Assembly (NCBI GenBank): GCA_037176705.1
Contig: CM073885.1
Coordinates: 87,266,001-87,330,000 of the forward strand
Direction: 5' to 3'
Length of the DNA: 64,000 bases
From: Molossus alvarezi
Taxonomy: Eukaryota; Chordata; Mammalia; Chiroptera; Molossidae
The position numbers were made by a program, and so were the translations under genes. This document shows positions 34,480 through 47,189 of this stretch, one piece after another. Under the pieces are notes generated by a model that searched no databases, had not been told where the DNA came from, and saw nothing but the letters and a program-made list of their open reading frames with translations. How positions within the stretch are numbered: position 1 is the stretch's first letter; each line of letters starts with the position of its first letter.

Positions 34480-35145
34480 ATATCTCTCGATTTCCCAATT
34501 CCACCACCATTCCCAGGTTTGACTATTATTCTCTAAACACTGCAAGCCACCACCGCCAGCGCCCTAACCTCCGGGCTTGCTGCTGTCTGACCCCTTCTCT
34601 TCCTGCACAGTGGCTGCATTGGATCACAGCACTCTGTTCAAAACCCTTCAAAGACATCCTCACCCTTAGTCTAGAATCCAAGCCTGGCCCTTAGCTTATA
34701 CAGAGGTCTCCCAGACAGCCTTTCATCCCAGCCTTTTGGTTCTCTCAGTTACAGCCACGTTAGCCTTACCCGAAGCCTTTCACACCCGTCATGCTTCTAC
34801 CTGTCACGAGGCCCTTGCACATGCCATATCTCTCCCCAAGATGCTCTACCCTCCCTCCCTTTGCTCCCGGTTAACTCCAATGTATCCTTTAGAAATCCGC
34901 TCAAGCACCCCTTTCTTACTGAGACTTGACCTTCCAAAGCAGACCAAGTCGACTCACGCTTATGTGGCCTCATTTGCCTCTCCTTGGGAGCACTTGTTAA
35001 TACTGCAATTTTGTTGTTGTGTGTGTGACAGTTTAATGAGTGTTTTGTCTCCTTCATGGGAACCATGTTGATTGCTTTTACTCACCAGAGCTGAGCATTT
35101 AGCTTGATCCATGGTTCACATTCAATCAATATTTGTTACATATTC
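34480..35145 (+). mobile_element. LINE L2 relic, 3' part
   Basis: The order follows the L2 3' end: 'ttcaaaacccttcaaaga', 'ttacagccacgttagcctta', 'cacgaggcccttgcacatgcc', 'atgctctaccctccctcc', 'cttactgagacttgaccttcc', and a degenerate tail 'caatcaatatttgttacata'. Confidence 0.8.
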
Positions 35146-35498
35146 AATTATGGATGGATGGAAGGAAGGAAAGAAGGAAGGGAGGGAAGTAGATCAGTTG
35201 GTTTCTTTTCATGCCTCTGCCCCTCACTACACCATGACGTCCCTGGTGCTGTCAAGCTACTCTGAATTGCTTTTAACCAAAGTGAAGGACCTTTGCTATG
35301 AACTTCTGCAGCATCCTTCTCTTAACACCCATCACATCTGGAATTACTTGTCTAAAGTCAGGTTTTCTTCTTTGACAAAAAGGTACATGAAGGCTTTTAC
35401 CTGCTTCCACTGAACCTCTCAGTGCCTGGCATATAACAGGTACTCAAAATATGTCTGTTGAATTAAAGCACATTTTTCTTCTTTTCAATATTTTTTTT
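35146..35498. other. GGAA-rich repeat, unique DNA and a second L2 tail
   Basis: A (GGAA)n-like run spans about 35153-35188. The piece 35415-35465 ('cagtgcctggcatataacaggtactcaaaatatgtctgttgaattaaa') is a good L2 3' tail in plus orientation. Confidence 0.65.
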
Positions 35499-35508
35499 AA
35501 AACTCCAT

Positions 35509-35757
35509 CGATAGCCCTGGCCAGATTGGCTCAGCGGTTAGAGTTTCAGCCTGAGGACCAGACAGTCCCGGGTTCGGTTCCCCCTAAGGGCACGTACCTC
35601 GGTTGCAGTTTGTCCCCAGCCCCGGGTAGGGTCATGTGCCTCTCTCACATTGATGTTTCTCTCTCTCTCTCTTCCCCCCTCTCACCCTCCTGCTCTATCT
35701 GAAGATTAAAAAAAAATGTCCTTGGGTGAGGATAAAATAAATAAAATAAAATAAAAT
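35509..35757 (+). mobile_element. VES-type SINE, type B
   Basis: Head 'attggctcagcggttagagt', body shortened after 'gtagggtcatgtgcctctctc', and a tail of (AAATA)n units. Duplication: 35499-35508 and 35758-35767 (aaaactccat), continuing imperfectly. Confidence 0.94.
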
Positions 35758-35767
35758 AAAACTCCAT

Positions 35768-36624
35768 ATATATAAAATATATTATGTAAGGTATAATTAA
35801 TAAAGTGGGAATTAATATGTATACTAACTTCTCAAGCATGCTCTTCTGACATCAGTCAAAACAGGGTCAGAATAAAAATGTGCATTTCCTGTTACGAGCA
35901 AGACGTTTTTTGTTTCCCCCCCAAATTGTTGTGTTAGAAGCTAATGTCAAATGCCACCAATTACATTTCTCATTTCCCTGGAGTGACTCTAGTGATAGTG
36001 CATCAATTAAGCAAAATTAAATTAAATAATTTGAATTCCATAAAAAGGCAAAAAGACTTTATTCAGCAGGGAGAATCAATTCAAAATGTCTTGACCATCA
36101 ATAAACTCTTTGTGCCCTTCTTGGTCTCTGAAAACCTGGGTCTGAAATGGTAATTCCTGACTCCTTCAGGCAATCAATCCAACTTACGCACCCAACTGCT
36201 AAGCAGAACCCTCACCTGCCTTCCCAGTGCCCAGACTTCTGCTCTTCACACACCATGGAGACAGGCAGGTCAGGACCGCTCTGTTATCTCAGAAGAGTGT
36301 TAAGTGAGACTCCATCAAATGTTCCTCGCTGGATAGTTCCCCGCCCCGGCATGTATTATATATGGAACAAACCAAGCGATCTGCCACTGTGGGTTCCCTA
36401 TCAGACGAAAGAAGACAAATCCATTATACCGAATCGGAAAAGTTTCCTAATCCAGACCCTTTTACCCACTCCAGATGGCACCTTTCTGAGCTAACATGTG
36501 TTCCTTTATAGTAATCTCAGTTGCTAAGTGTTAACCAAACTAACACTTTTAAAGAGAGATGAACAAATCTATAACTCCTTAGATAACTGGGGACATATGA
36601 AAAACTGCCTCTTGAAAAATACAC
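35768..36624. other. Unique sequence, no gene recognised
   Basis: No repeats seen. The open frame at 36147-36494 (115 codons, plus strand) has no domain I recognise and no convincing splice sites. Confidence 0.45.
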
Positions 36625-36735
36625 TCATTCAACGAATTCAATACCCTGTAGCAGGCACTCTACTAGGTGCTAAGAATATAGCAGTGAATAAAAGTGACCC
36701 TGCCCCCTTCACAAAGCTTGCATTTTAATAGAAGA
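36625..36735 (-). mobile_element. LINE L2 3'-end relic (antisense)
   Basis: 'cattcaacgaattcaatacc', 'gcaggcactctactaggtgctaag', 'atatagcagtgaataaaagtgaccctgcccccttca' and 'agcttgcattttaata' correspond to the reversed L2 3' end. Confidence 0.85.
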
Positions 36736-37720
36736 TACAAATACACACACACACACAATACACCTGACATTTTCCATATGCTTCTTACAATCTCCATAGG
36801 GATGGGGGGGGGGTTATAATTGGTAAGAAAAGGAGACAGTTCTACATTTTCTCTTATATCTGCAACTTTATCTCGTTTACTTTTTCCTTTCTTTCTATGT
36901 CTCTTCAGTCCTTTTTTCTTGCTTGTTGTCTTTCTCAGACTTCACCGTGAAATTGTAGGAGTAAATCCACCTTTGATTTAAAGGAGACACAACACTGCCA
37001 TCTTTACTCTCCCCTGACCTCATACTTTTGAAATCGGCTCAACTTAGTTGGCAGACCACATAGACACTATTTGATATTTCCCCATCAACTCTCAGATGAG
37101 GATCTCAAAATGTTATCATATAACACTCACTAAGAACTGACAATGTGTGAAATGTCATACAGAGCCGAGAATTAGTCTTGGCCGCTGCTCAGTGGGTTCA
37201 CTAATGCAAACTTTAATTCACTAAGGGTACCAAAAACTGCCTGAAAAGACTATTAGGACAACGATCAGAAAGTTCAATTTGCTGTCTCAAGGTCCCGGCA
37301 GTGGCATTAGTGCCAAGAATGAAGAGCTGGCTACAAAACCTGTTCTGTTGTGTTACCTACAGGGGGGGAAAGGGAAAAAAAATTAGCCCAGTTCAATAAG
37401 TGATCTCATTCACTTTCTGGCCATAATGTCTACTTTTAATCTAATCATCTCTCTTCTTAGTACCAAAGAATTTCCTGGTTCTTTGAATGGGCTAATATCT
37501 TTTCCAGGTATAAAGGGACCCTTGGTAAAGCAACAATCTCATTAACTATAAAAAGGTAAGTCTAATGCAACTTGTCTAGCCAGTGTTCAAGATTTTTAAA
37601 GTATCTAGTGGATTACTCTGAATATAACCTAATCTTTCATACAGTGAATAGTTTACCATGCCTTGCCTTACTAGTAACAAAATGAAAAAACATCTGGATT
37701 CTACACGACACCCTTCTCAA

Positions 37721-37840
37721 CTAGACCTCAGCAAGCTCGCAACAGAAAATGCTTCTGTGGTGGATGTACAAGCTCAGTCCCTAGACCTCAGCAAGCTCGC
37801 AACAGAAAATGCTTCTATGGTGGATGTACAAGCTCAGTCC
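37721..37840. repeat. 60-bp tandem duplication, 59/60 identical
   Basis: Units 37721-37780 and 37781-37840 differ at one base (g/a at the 37th position). The unit length is a multiple of three and it sits in an ATG-started open frame (37658-37963, 101 codons), giving two 20-residue units that begin LDLSKLATENAS. The frame has no known homologue to me. The very low divergence points to a recent event. Confidence 0.97.
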
Positions 37841-38214
37841 CTACTGCTCCCCACGCCCCTTCGCTGGAAAGCCAGGCATCACATTAATGATTTCACTCGG
37901 CAGAATACGTTTGCTCAGGAACTGCCTGTAAGGAAATTTTATGAATGGGATTGCCTCCAGTGAGGATCCAAGGCACACCTTCATTAGGCTGCTCTCACAG
38001 ATTTGAAGAACTTTTTTTCCCCCTAAGAAAAGACAACCATAAGGAGGGCTCCAAAGGAGAAGACAGCTGCAACGTTCATGTGCACCCGGGTTTCGTACAC
38101 GTCAGAACTCAGTGTCTCCTTGAGGCTGCGGTTTTGGTTAAGTGTACCAAATGTAAAAGAGGAAAAAACGATTTGCCAATGTATTGCTTAGAACTCAATT
38201 TTAACAATCAAGTA

Positions 38215-38550
38215 ATATAGCATGAAAACCTGGTTATTCAACAGCCCTTGGCTCCACAGAGGATGGTTCAATGAGCTCCTCTTGTCTGACTTGTCACAAT
38301 GACTGACACTTTCTAATATTGAGCTGGAAATAATATGGATATTTAATACTGCAGCGCTTACATCAAATAGAGGCAAAGCGCTATTGTTTATCAGCAATCT
38401 ACTGCTGATGGCACGGACCTATATAGATGTAATTACTGTTGAATGTTGAGCTCTGATTTTCACATTATGGCATAAACAAACCTGCAGAACATTCACAATG
38501 TTTTATCTTGCACGATTGGAAAAACCTCATAAAGCCAAATTCTTAAGTAT
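38215..38550. promoter_or_regulatory. Candidate conserved noncoding element
   Basis: Repeat-free sequence dense in motif-like words: 'attgtttatcagcaat', 'gatgtaattactgttgaatg', 'acattcacaatgtttta'. It resembles developmental enhancers in texture (AT-rich, homeobox and SOX/FOX-like sites). Conservation itself cannot be tested here. Confidence 0.25.
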
Positions 38551-39949
38551 TTCCTAGGCTTGCCACTTGAATTTTGACTAAAATTTACCTTTTAGATCTG
38601 TTATGCCACTCATGAATTTTTTACAGTATCCATCTGTGCTTTGCAATCTCTATTCTCCATGGTTCCACATTGTTTTGGCTAACTAACAGGCCCATATGTT
38701 GCCTTAATGTATTTCTGCACAATGTTTGCGCTTAAAAAAAAAAACAGAAAGGAAGAAACCACAGGGAGAAACCACAGGTCTAAATAAGCTATAAAGAACA
38801 TCCACATACAGTTAGACTGTCTTGACTGAGTCTGGAGACATTATGATTCTGCTGCGACAAGCAGCATTTGTCTTCATTTTGTCTGACTGTCCTCATGTGT
38901 TATTATTAGTGGCTGTCAGGCTGAGGCAGAAAAAAATAGCATCACTTGAGGAAGAAGTTGAATGCATAAATGCAGTACTCCACATGGTGGCTGAGGGTGA
39001 AGAGTCGGTTTGAAAGGCTTAAATGCAAACACCAGCACGAGGAAATGGAGAAGTGAAAATCCTTACTTGGCAAATGCACGGAGGAAAAGATATGATTTCC
39101 TTGTCTAAAAGCAGAGGGAAGGCTAATTATTGACGAAAATTTAGCAGCCTCTGAATGTCTTTGAAGACCATCTTTTCCACATGTCAGCTTAGCCTTAATT
39201 GTAAGAAAACAAATATGTTGGAACATTTGCCTCCAGGCCGGTGTTTCAGATAATGTTGACAAATACCTTGCATTTTAAAGTTCAGCATTTGGTGCTCAAA
39301 AAAAGTAACTGGGAAGTCTATCTTCCATGCTAATTGCTTTCAAACACGGGTATAGTTCCCTACTCTAAACAGGTGCCCCTTGGGTAGCAATTGTGGCTGG
39401 AGGCCCTGTACCCACCTGTTTGGGAACCTCTCCGCTTGGCTTCTCACCAGTTTCAGGAGCCAGTTCACCTTCTTTTTTATCATTAAAATAAGACAAACCA
39501 GATTATCTCGCAAGACCTGGAAATTGTTACACTCAGCTCCTTATCAGATAGAAACACTAATTATCCAGACAGTAGATTTCCCTCTAAAAAAATAAATGTA
39601 TCTTTATCTTCTTATTTTCCTATCTGAAAAGATCCCCTTCTTTCTCCTCTAGTCTCATTTGTGGTGATTAAACGAACACTTTTCAGTGAAAGCTTTAAAA
39701 AAGGCTCTTAAGGAAACCACTACCACAAGTAAAGCGAGAGTGACCATTTTCATCAGCATCTCATAAAGTTGCTTTCAAGAAGTCTGCCTTCTACGGTTTT
39801 CTTTACCCATCACACATAAAAGTCACAGCTTCTATGATTTTGAAACACCCAAGCATGCCTCTAAGTAAAACATATACACTTTTCAGGGGTATAATGAAAA
39901 AAAAAAAAAGGGTTGATCTTACACTAATACATTGAGACAACTTTTTTCT

Positions 39950-40350
39950 TTTTAATTACTCGTCTTACCTTGGTCCATTCTCTAAGGCTGTCCCCCAACT
40001 GCTTATTTTCCTTCATCCTTTGCCCTCCATCTATCTGTAGTCCCAGCTTAGATGCTTCTTCTTAATAAACCAGTCACATCGATACATCGATTTCCTTCTT
40101 CTTGAAGCCTTTATTTCCCGATTGTCATTATCAGACATTAGAGTTTCATCATGATTTCCTATCATGCATAATATAGTGCTTCAAATATAAGCCAGTGCTT
40201 AATCTAACACTATATTACTAATTGTTGTGTGTGATTGTGATCTGTCCTTCCAACTAGACTGTAAGTACCTTGTGGGTGGTGAGCTTTTATCTTATCTTTA
40301 TAATCCTTAGCCCATGGTAGGTGGTGGTAAAATAATTGATAACATATGAA
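39950..40350 (+). mobile_element. Possible LINE L2 3' relic
   Basis: Late words 'ccaactagactgtaagtacc' and 'ccttagcccatggtaggtgg' fit the L2 3' end ('actagactgtaagctcc', '...cctagcac-gtgcctgg'). The upstream part is too decayed to be certain. Confidence 0.45.
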
Positions 40351-41069
40351 CAAAGGAAAGTTTATGCAAAAACTGCTGATTTGCATACAGTAGGACAAGC
40401 CTCTGGTAACATATTAAGAAAAAGAAGCAAGAGCCGGGCTGTCTAGAGTGATAAATGGATCCCCGCGTGGAAGATCAATGATCACGGAAATATTCAAATG
40501 AAAGTGTTGCAATTCCAAAAGGATTTTCCCTAAGCATTTCTCTCCCATCTGCAACGCCCCAAAATACATGAAAATAAAAACCTGAGGACATCCAAAATAA
40601 AAATAAAATCTTGCAACCATATTAACATATTCTCTTAAAAGACAGCAAGAGAGAAATGCAAATATTTTTCTAGAAAGGTATGTAGGGAAGGAGAAGCAAA
40701 GCGTCCATGGAAATGCTTGCACCAGTATTTCCCTCCCTTCAAAATAAACAGTTTATTTTCAGCGCCTCAGAAAATATCTCGGTGGAAATTCCGTGGATTC
40801 GTGGTGAATACACTGCCCACTACCAGCAGCACGCAAGCTTGGGAGGTTCCCACGTCTTCTATTATCATTCTTTATGGCAAAGTCTGGATTCTGTCTGAAG
40901 CCCGTGAAAAGCTGTTCATCCTTTGGTCCTTCTTCCTCGTTTGCTTATACACTGCTCATGGCTCATCAGCACCCTCCCTGGGAGAGGCAGGGCAGAGGGG
41001 AACACTCGTCAATCACCTGATAGGTTGTGCGGGGCTCTGGCCACAAGGTTAGGTGAGGCACGAGGCCTA
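40351..41069. other. Unique sequence, no gene recognised
   Basis: Open frames on both strands (40414-40722 minus, 40717-41052 plus) lack known domains. No repeats recognised. Confidence 0.45.
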
Positions 41070-41083
41070 AAACGCCCATGGAG

Positions 41084-41303
41084 CCCTGGCCGGTTTGGCT
41101 CAGCGGTTGGAGTGTCGGCCTGCAGTACAGAGAGACCTGGGTTCGGTTCCCGCTAAGGGCACGTACCTCGGTTGCAGTTTGTCCCCAGCCCTGGTTGGTC
41201 GTGCGGGTGGCAGCCACTCGATGTGTCCCTTCACATCGATGTTTCTCTCTCTCTCTCTTCCTCTCTCTCCCTCCCACTCTATCTGAACAAAAAAAAAACA
41301 AAC
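41084..41303 (+). mobile_element. VES-type SINE, type B, 'GAACAAAA' subtype (young)
   Basis: Head 'tttggctcagcggttggagt', body, then '...ctatctgaacaaaaaaaaaa' with no further 3' block. The perfect 14-bp duplication (aaacgcccatggag) at 41070-41083 and 41304-41317 shows recent insertion. Confidence 0.97.
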
Positions 41304-41317
41304 AAACGCCCATGGAG

Positions 41318-41699
41318 AACATAAGCGGTCAAGTTTTAGGTAAATATCAGCTTCCTTGCTTCCTCTTGAATTAATTTTTGTGTGCAATTAGACATGGATT
41401 TCTGAAAACATATCCTGCATTCCTTTGGTTGATTAATCTTTTGATAATGAATAATCTATGTCTTTACAAACTTTCAGCATATTTTTATTAATTTATTTTT
41501 GTCACAGATGTTTCTCCTTTTAAACTTTCAGCCTTGTGGCAGCACGCACGCAGCTGTGTGTGTTTGTGTATCACACCCGCGGAACTGAAACGACCAATAA
41601 GAAGGAAATTCACTGTGGACGACACCAGTGGTCCTCTGTCAGTACGAGTTTTACAATGGTTCTGACGTTTAGCAAAAACAATGTATGCTACCACAATGT
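41318..41699. other. Unique sequence with a 40-bp segment shared with 48.3 kb
   Basis: The string at 41482-41521 recurs with few changes at 48290-48328. Its flanks differ. Nothing else recognised. Confidence 0.6.
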
Positions 41700-41960
41700 G
41701 CCCTGACCGCTCTGGCTCAGCAGTTAGAGCATTGGCCTGCCGACCAGGGAGTCCCAGGTTCGATTCCGGTCAAGGGCACGTACCTCGGTTGCGGTTCGTC
41801 CCCGGCCCCGGTTGAGGTCATGCAGGTGGCAACCGATTGATGTCTCTCTCAACTGATGTCTCTCTCTCTCTCTCTCTCTCTCTCCCTCCCACTCTGTCTG
41901 AAGATAAATGTAAAAAAAAATATCCTTGGGTGAGGATAAAAAAAATTTTTTTTTTTTAAA
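41700..41960 (+). mobile_element. VES-type SINE, type B variant
   Basis: Head 'tctggctcagcagttagagc', with 'gggtt'-type B box changed to 'aggttcgattccggtcaagg' (closer to type A). An expanded (TC)n lies at about 41858-41884 and the 3' block is 'tccttgggtgaggat'. The tail runs into A/T homopolymers and the duplication is unclear. Confidence 0.92.
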
Positions 41961-43832
41961 GGCAGATGGTATTTTAGAGGGCTTCAGAGGCAGAGGTAAT
42001 GTCTAACATGGCACCATGCTTCAGACAAAAGACTGGGTACAATTTTCCTCTGAGTAAGTGAGAAGATTCGATATGAATCCAAACACATCTTCCTTCAAAT
42101 GTTTCAGGAGGATAGTTTACTGTGGGCCTGCTGACGCCTTCCCACACGGAGATAGTAATCAGAGTCGGAATGGCAGATGCACTACAGCACACCTGTGTTG
42201 TGCGATATCCACTCAGGGAACAGGCCAGTGCCCATGCTGAACCGGGCTGTTATTACATTGTAGTTATAACCTAGAGGACATGATTTAGCCCATTGTGTCA
42301 TTACCAGGAAGGTGACAATTCCTATCACAACAGAGGTTTTAATGGCTATTGATTCAAAACTATCATTCCATAAATAAGTGATTTCTGAGGATTTTCCAGG
42401 AACATGCACTTAATATTTCTGGCTATCAGTGGCAACGGTCCATCTTCTGAGATAAGCTAAAACAGATTCACATGCTACATTTTTATTTATAAAATTCATA
42501 TCAATTAACCTAAATAGGATTCATAATTCCATCATCTTGTACACACTTGCCTGAAAGAATAAAGTACCGACTTCCAACACCATATCCCTAATAAGAATCA
42601 TGTAAAAATAAAAGCCATTCAGAAAATCAAAGCCAGAGTCACATCTCATTGACAGTTACATTTTGTTTTCCCACCCCAAAACCTTATTGCTACAATTGGA
42701 AACCATATTAAAACAACCAGAAATAAATGAGTTAGAAGAGAAAAAAAAAAAGCTCAGAAGAAAAATTCAAGTAGGTTTAAATACTGAGATCCGCAACTAG
42801 AAAACGTGTTAAGTTCTAGAATGAAATTATTAGATTCACTTTTCAGTCTCTCATTTCTAAACAAAAAAAGAAAAACTTAATTCTTACAATGAAGTAAGAA
42901 TGGTATCTAAATCCAATAAAAAATTGTCATTTGCTAGGAAGAAAATAAGAACATTTAAAAAATATGTTTCCCTCGGCTATTTGAAGAAGGCAAATCATCA
43001 AAACAAAATGTTCTCAATAGTGCTAGACAAAGATACTGCAGAAACATGAAGTCCTCCATGTTTTAATTACTCCACAATTTTTTTTTTAAAGTAATTGAGG
43101 CTTTCCTAAGTTACTTTTACTTAGTAGTTTTTAACACACACATACACACACAAAATAAAACCAGAAACCCCTTCCCAGAAACATGTTATGAAAGTAATGT
43201 TATCAATGAGGATTTTAATAAAATCCTGGAGCCAGATAAAATCTCAGTACATCTTCTAGTCTAGTGCCCCAACTTCATCCAAGATAAATTATGTTTCTCC
43301 TTTTAGATATCTCCAGGGAATAGAGTCCTTGTTGTTCTTCTTCAATACTCTGTTCTCACCTTCAATCAATGTTATTATCACGGAATTTATCTCTTATGTT
43401 CAAGCTAAACTGTGCATGTTGAAGCTTACATCGTCTTCTGCAGCTCCCTGTCTGTGAAAAGCACTTATTGTTGCTTGATGTGTGTAGAGACTGATTTAGA
43501 AAGAAAGAAAAGGGTTTGCGACGGAGGTGCTTCCACACAGCGGGGAACAGAGACATCCTGGGAGCTTTGTGGAATTTGAGAGCAGAAAGAAACTCGGAAA
43601 GTGCACAATCCAAAAGAACAATTACATATCACACTTCCACCCATGCAAGACTTATAGATAGCAAGAAGAAGTCCTGAAGAAAACTAAATCCAAATCTTTT
43701 TAAAAGAGAGAGAATTAATCAAGAAAAATCTTTTTAGAAGAGGTAAATTTTGGAGGCATGACCTTGTAGGATATAGCGTGTCAAGAAGGAGGGAAATAAA
43801 TGGCTTGAAGAGGAAACAGGTAGAGTTAAAAG
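41961..43832. other. Unique AT-rich sequence, no gene recognised
   Basis: A short string at about 43225-43290 ('gatctcagtacatc'-like, 'tctagtctagtgcccc') may be an old mammal-wide repeat. A small (CA)n run lies near 43136-43150. No exon seen. Confidence 0.45.
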
Positions 43833-43844
43833 CAAAGAACTGGC

Positions 43845-44113
43845 TGTGGCCAGTTGCTCAATGGTTAGAGCATCAGCCCGTAGACCAAAAAGTCTCGGGT
43901 TTGATTTCCGGTCAAGGGCACGTACCTCAGTCATGGTTTGGTCCCTGGCCCTGGTCGAGGTCGTGTGGGGGGCAACCAGTCAATGTGTCCCTCTCACATC
44001 GATGTTTCTCTCTGTCTCTCTCCCTCCCTCCTTCCCTTTCTTCCTCCCACTCTATCTGAAAAAAAAGAAAAAGAAAAAATATCCTCCAGTGAAGATTAAT
44101 AACAAAAACAAAA
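43845..44113 (+). mobile_element. VES-type SINE, type B variant
   Basis: Head 'gttgctcaatggttagagca', 'gggtttgatttccggtcaag' as B box, long TC-rich part and two A-rich blocks. A perfect 12-bp duplication (caaagaactggc) at 43833-43844 and 44114-44125. Confidence 0.95.
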
Positions 44114-44125
44114 CAAAGAACTGGC

Positions 44126-47059
44126 CGACTGAGAAATTTTTACAGGTAGGACCATGATTATCTTGGATGGAAAATATGAGCAAGCTATGCTGTGGAGAAG
44201 CCACAGTGAGGACAGAAAGTATTTTATACACAGATGACTACACGTGATGCTACAAGAGCCTTAGTCTATGTCTCAAATAGACGACAGTACCTATCTGTGC
44301 CTGTGGTTTAATATAGGTGATTTACATACAGAATACTGTTGAGAGAAGACTGAAGCAAGTGTTTAATATAATGTGGTGTTAACAACATCAAAACAATCTC
44401 CTCTAAGGCAAAATGAGCTTTTAGGCGAAATTTGAAGAAACTATACGATGTGTTCAGAAAGAAGATTTGAGAGGACAAGAAACAAATAAAGGCTTACTCA
44501 GAGAGGCAAAGATGTGGTTAAATTAAGCTGAAAGGCTAGAAACGCCCATTCTGGGAATAACAAGGGGTAAAAAAGGGTTTTGTTCTTATTAAATGCTAAG
44601 TAAAAATTACTTCTTAGAGTGTCTTCTTTCCTCCTCTTCTCCTGGTCCTTTGCCCCTGTTGGTTTACGTTCCTCTGTAGAGTTCACGGACTGTCAATGAA
44701 AGGAATCTGACACTCCCCAAACCTTTGTGTAATGATGTAAAGAAGCTACCTGATAATGCTGGGATCTCCTCAACAAGGTCCGCAGAGCAAGAATGGGAAA
44801 GTTTTCATCTGCAGATACAAATCACAGAGGCATTCTCTCCAGGGGATGAAGGGGTGGGGAGGGGGATCCCTGTAAGAACAGCACCTAGAGTCTGAGGGAG
44901 GCTGTCCTTCCACGGGACACACAACATCGGTACAGGCATCAGTAGAGTCCTGTGTGCCTTGGATGCAAAATGCATTTGTTGATGAGATTTGGGTGTTTGT
45001 CATATCTCAGGATAAACGAGGGCCACTGCCTCTTCATCAGTAATAGAGGATTTTCTTTTGGCATAATTTAGGGATTGGAGGGTGTAACAGGGAATTGCAC
45101 CCTTCGAATTTCTTATCTCTTTTCACGTAGAAATCAAAAACACGTGTACCCTAAAGGCAGTCCTGCGCTCTCGCCGATGTGTAGACGTCCGTCGGTTTCT
45201 GCAGAGCAGTAATTCTTCGGGAGGAGACAGCGTTCGCATCAAAGCACCCCGCCTGCCCACCACCCTCCACCTGTCCTCCCTCCACCCCCGTGTTCTCATC
45301 TGAGACGGTGGCATTTCTAGGACAGCGTGTGTTTTCAGGGCCAACACCGGTCAGAAATCAATACTCAAATTCTCAAAAACAATGTAAAGAAAGGCTCTAG
45401 AATAGATTACAGGTTTGGAAAGGATTACAGATGAAAGCCTCAGTTGTTTCTTGGATTAGAAGTAGAAATGGTCAGTAACGGGCAAGACAGGGGTGTTGAA
45501 GCAGAAATGCTTGGTTAGGAATTTAAGAAGATTTTCAATCAGAGGCTGCATTTCACCTCTTCTGTGCTTGAACCACTCAGGACATAATTGAGGAAACCCG
45601 CTAATGATGCTTCAGGTTTATAAAATAAGGTTGGTACCCTGCCTTATATCTCATAGGGATGCCCTATGACTTAACTATATCTGAAACACTAAAACAAGTT
45701 TTAGGAAATGAAAAAAGACAAGACATGAACAAGACTTCTACTTCTCTCCACCAACTTAACTTTTGTTTGCTCTTATTTTTTGCTGACTCGGAATAGGGAA
45801 AACCAAACACGACTGTTGTTGGGAGCTACTTTAACCTGAGGTCTCTGCTCCTTCTTACCTGCAATCTGTAACCTCGCTCCCTCTCTTTTCATTAGCCACA
45901 TTAAGTAAAATGCCTAAGAATTGCATATCCACAGAGCATGGGCTCCTAACTAAAACACAATCCATTTCACTTGACTCTGAGAACAATCAAGAAAAGAGAA
46001 AATCCCATCAAGAGAGGAAGGTGGATTTTCATTTATGAGCTACTATGCAAAGCACGAGTCCGGAACTACAGGTGTATATTCACAGCAACACGGGGGAGAA
46101 ACTGGAACGTGATGGGCTCCACTCCAGACCTCAATCCAGAAACAAGGACACTTTCCTCCACACTCCTTAAGGTCCCAGATCTGAGGAAGTCAATCAAGTG
46201 GCTGAGGGCAGGATTTAGGTCAGACAGAAAGGACACTTGGCGTTCTAACAACCTGAAGTCTTTTCGGAAGTACAAACAAAGTGGAAACATGATTTTTTCT
46301 TCGCTGCATCCACATTAGCGGCTCCGGCCCATGAACCGTCTGTTTCTGTGGCTTCCAGTCCTTGGCCCAGGGCTCCTGTGGCGCTGGCTGCTCGCACTTC
46401 CAGCTCCCAAGCCCTTCACTGAAGTTGCTTCCAGAGCCCCAGCTTCTGATGCCCTGCAAGCCCGGAGAGGAGGGCTCAAGGGCGCACTCTGGGCCTTTAC
46501 ACTCAAAGGCAACAAAATCAATATCCATTTCCAAAAGACAGATCTAAGGCTGCTGGAGTTCCTAAATACTCCCCGTCATTCTGCAGCAAAGCAGTTCTGA
46601 TGGGAGAGTCAGAAAACAGCCGCAGGTGGGCCGTGCCCTCGCGCACCTTCCAGAGACCCGAGGCTCAGGGGAGGATAGAGAAATGACTTCAGTAGCAAAT
46701 GGAACCTTTAAAAATATACTTTCAATTTTCCCAGGGCAAAACAATGAGGGACAAAAATTCACCTCAGGGTACAGCAGTAAGGAGAGTGTTTGTCATAACA
46801 TATGAGGAAAAAACAAACAAAACTAAAACTATATCCAATAAGGAAGCACAGTTCTGATTTAGACTAGAGAAATCAACTGACCAAGCAATATCAAAAGAAA
46901 TCTAAGAATGACCTTACTAAATCGGTGGGCTTTTCATACTTGTGTTTCCTGTGACATGGACTGCATTTATTGTCGATCCTTTATATCTGATAAAAAGTGG
47001 TTTTTCTCTCTCTCCATTTTGCACCTGAAATGATAGTTTGATAATTACACAGCACCAGT
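44126..47059. other. Long unique stretch, no gene recognised
   Basis: About 2.9 kb without a recognised mobile element. A CpG-richer patch lies at 45160-45250. Frames at 45971-46318 (plus) and 46220-46534 (minus) overlap and show no domain. Confidence 0.45.
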
Positions 47060-47160
47060 GAGAATTCCTTGAAGCCAAGACTGTTCTCTCTCTATCCCCT
47101 GTTCTGGGTACAGAATCCGGCATACAGAAGTCTTCGAATAGATGTTTATTGAATGAATGT
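47060..47160 (+). mobile_element. LINE L2 3' tail
   Basis: 'ttgaagccaagactgttctc', 'tatcccctgttctgggtaca', 'gaatccggcatacagaag' and the tail 'gatgtttattgaatgaatg' match the extreme L2 3' end. Confidence 0.75.
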
Positions 47161-47189
47161 GGGTGATTTTATTGTTTACAACTTATTTC

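Larger units (their letters stand above)
36736..39949. other. Long repeat-poor stretch
   Basis: Contains (CA)n at about 36745-36759, a poly-G of about ten bases near 36803, a 60-bp tandem duplication at 37721-37840, and a conserved-noncoding-like block at about 38215-38550. No exon can be named. The near absence of SINEs over more than 3 kb is unusual here. Confidence 0.5.

Noticed and set aside
36147..36494. 115-codon open frame on the plus strand
   Set aside because: No domain, no splice context and no sign of codon bias that I could judge by eye.
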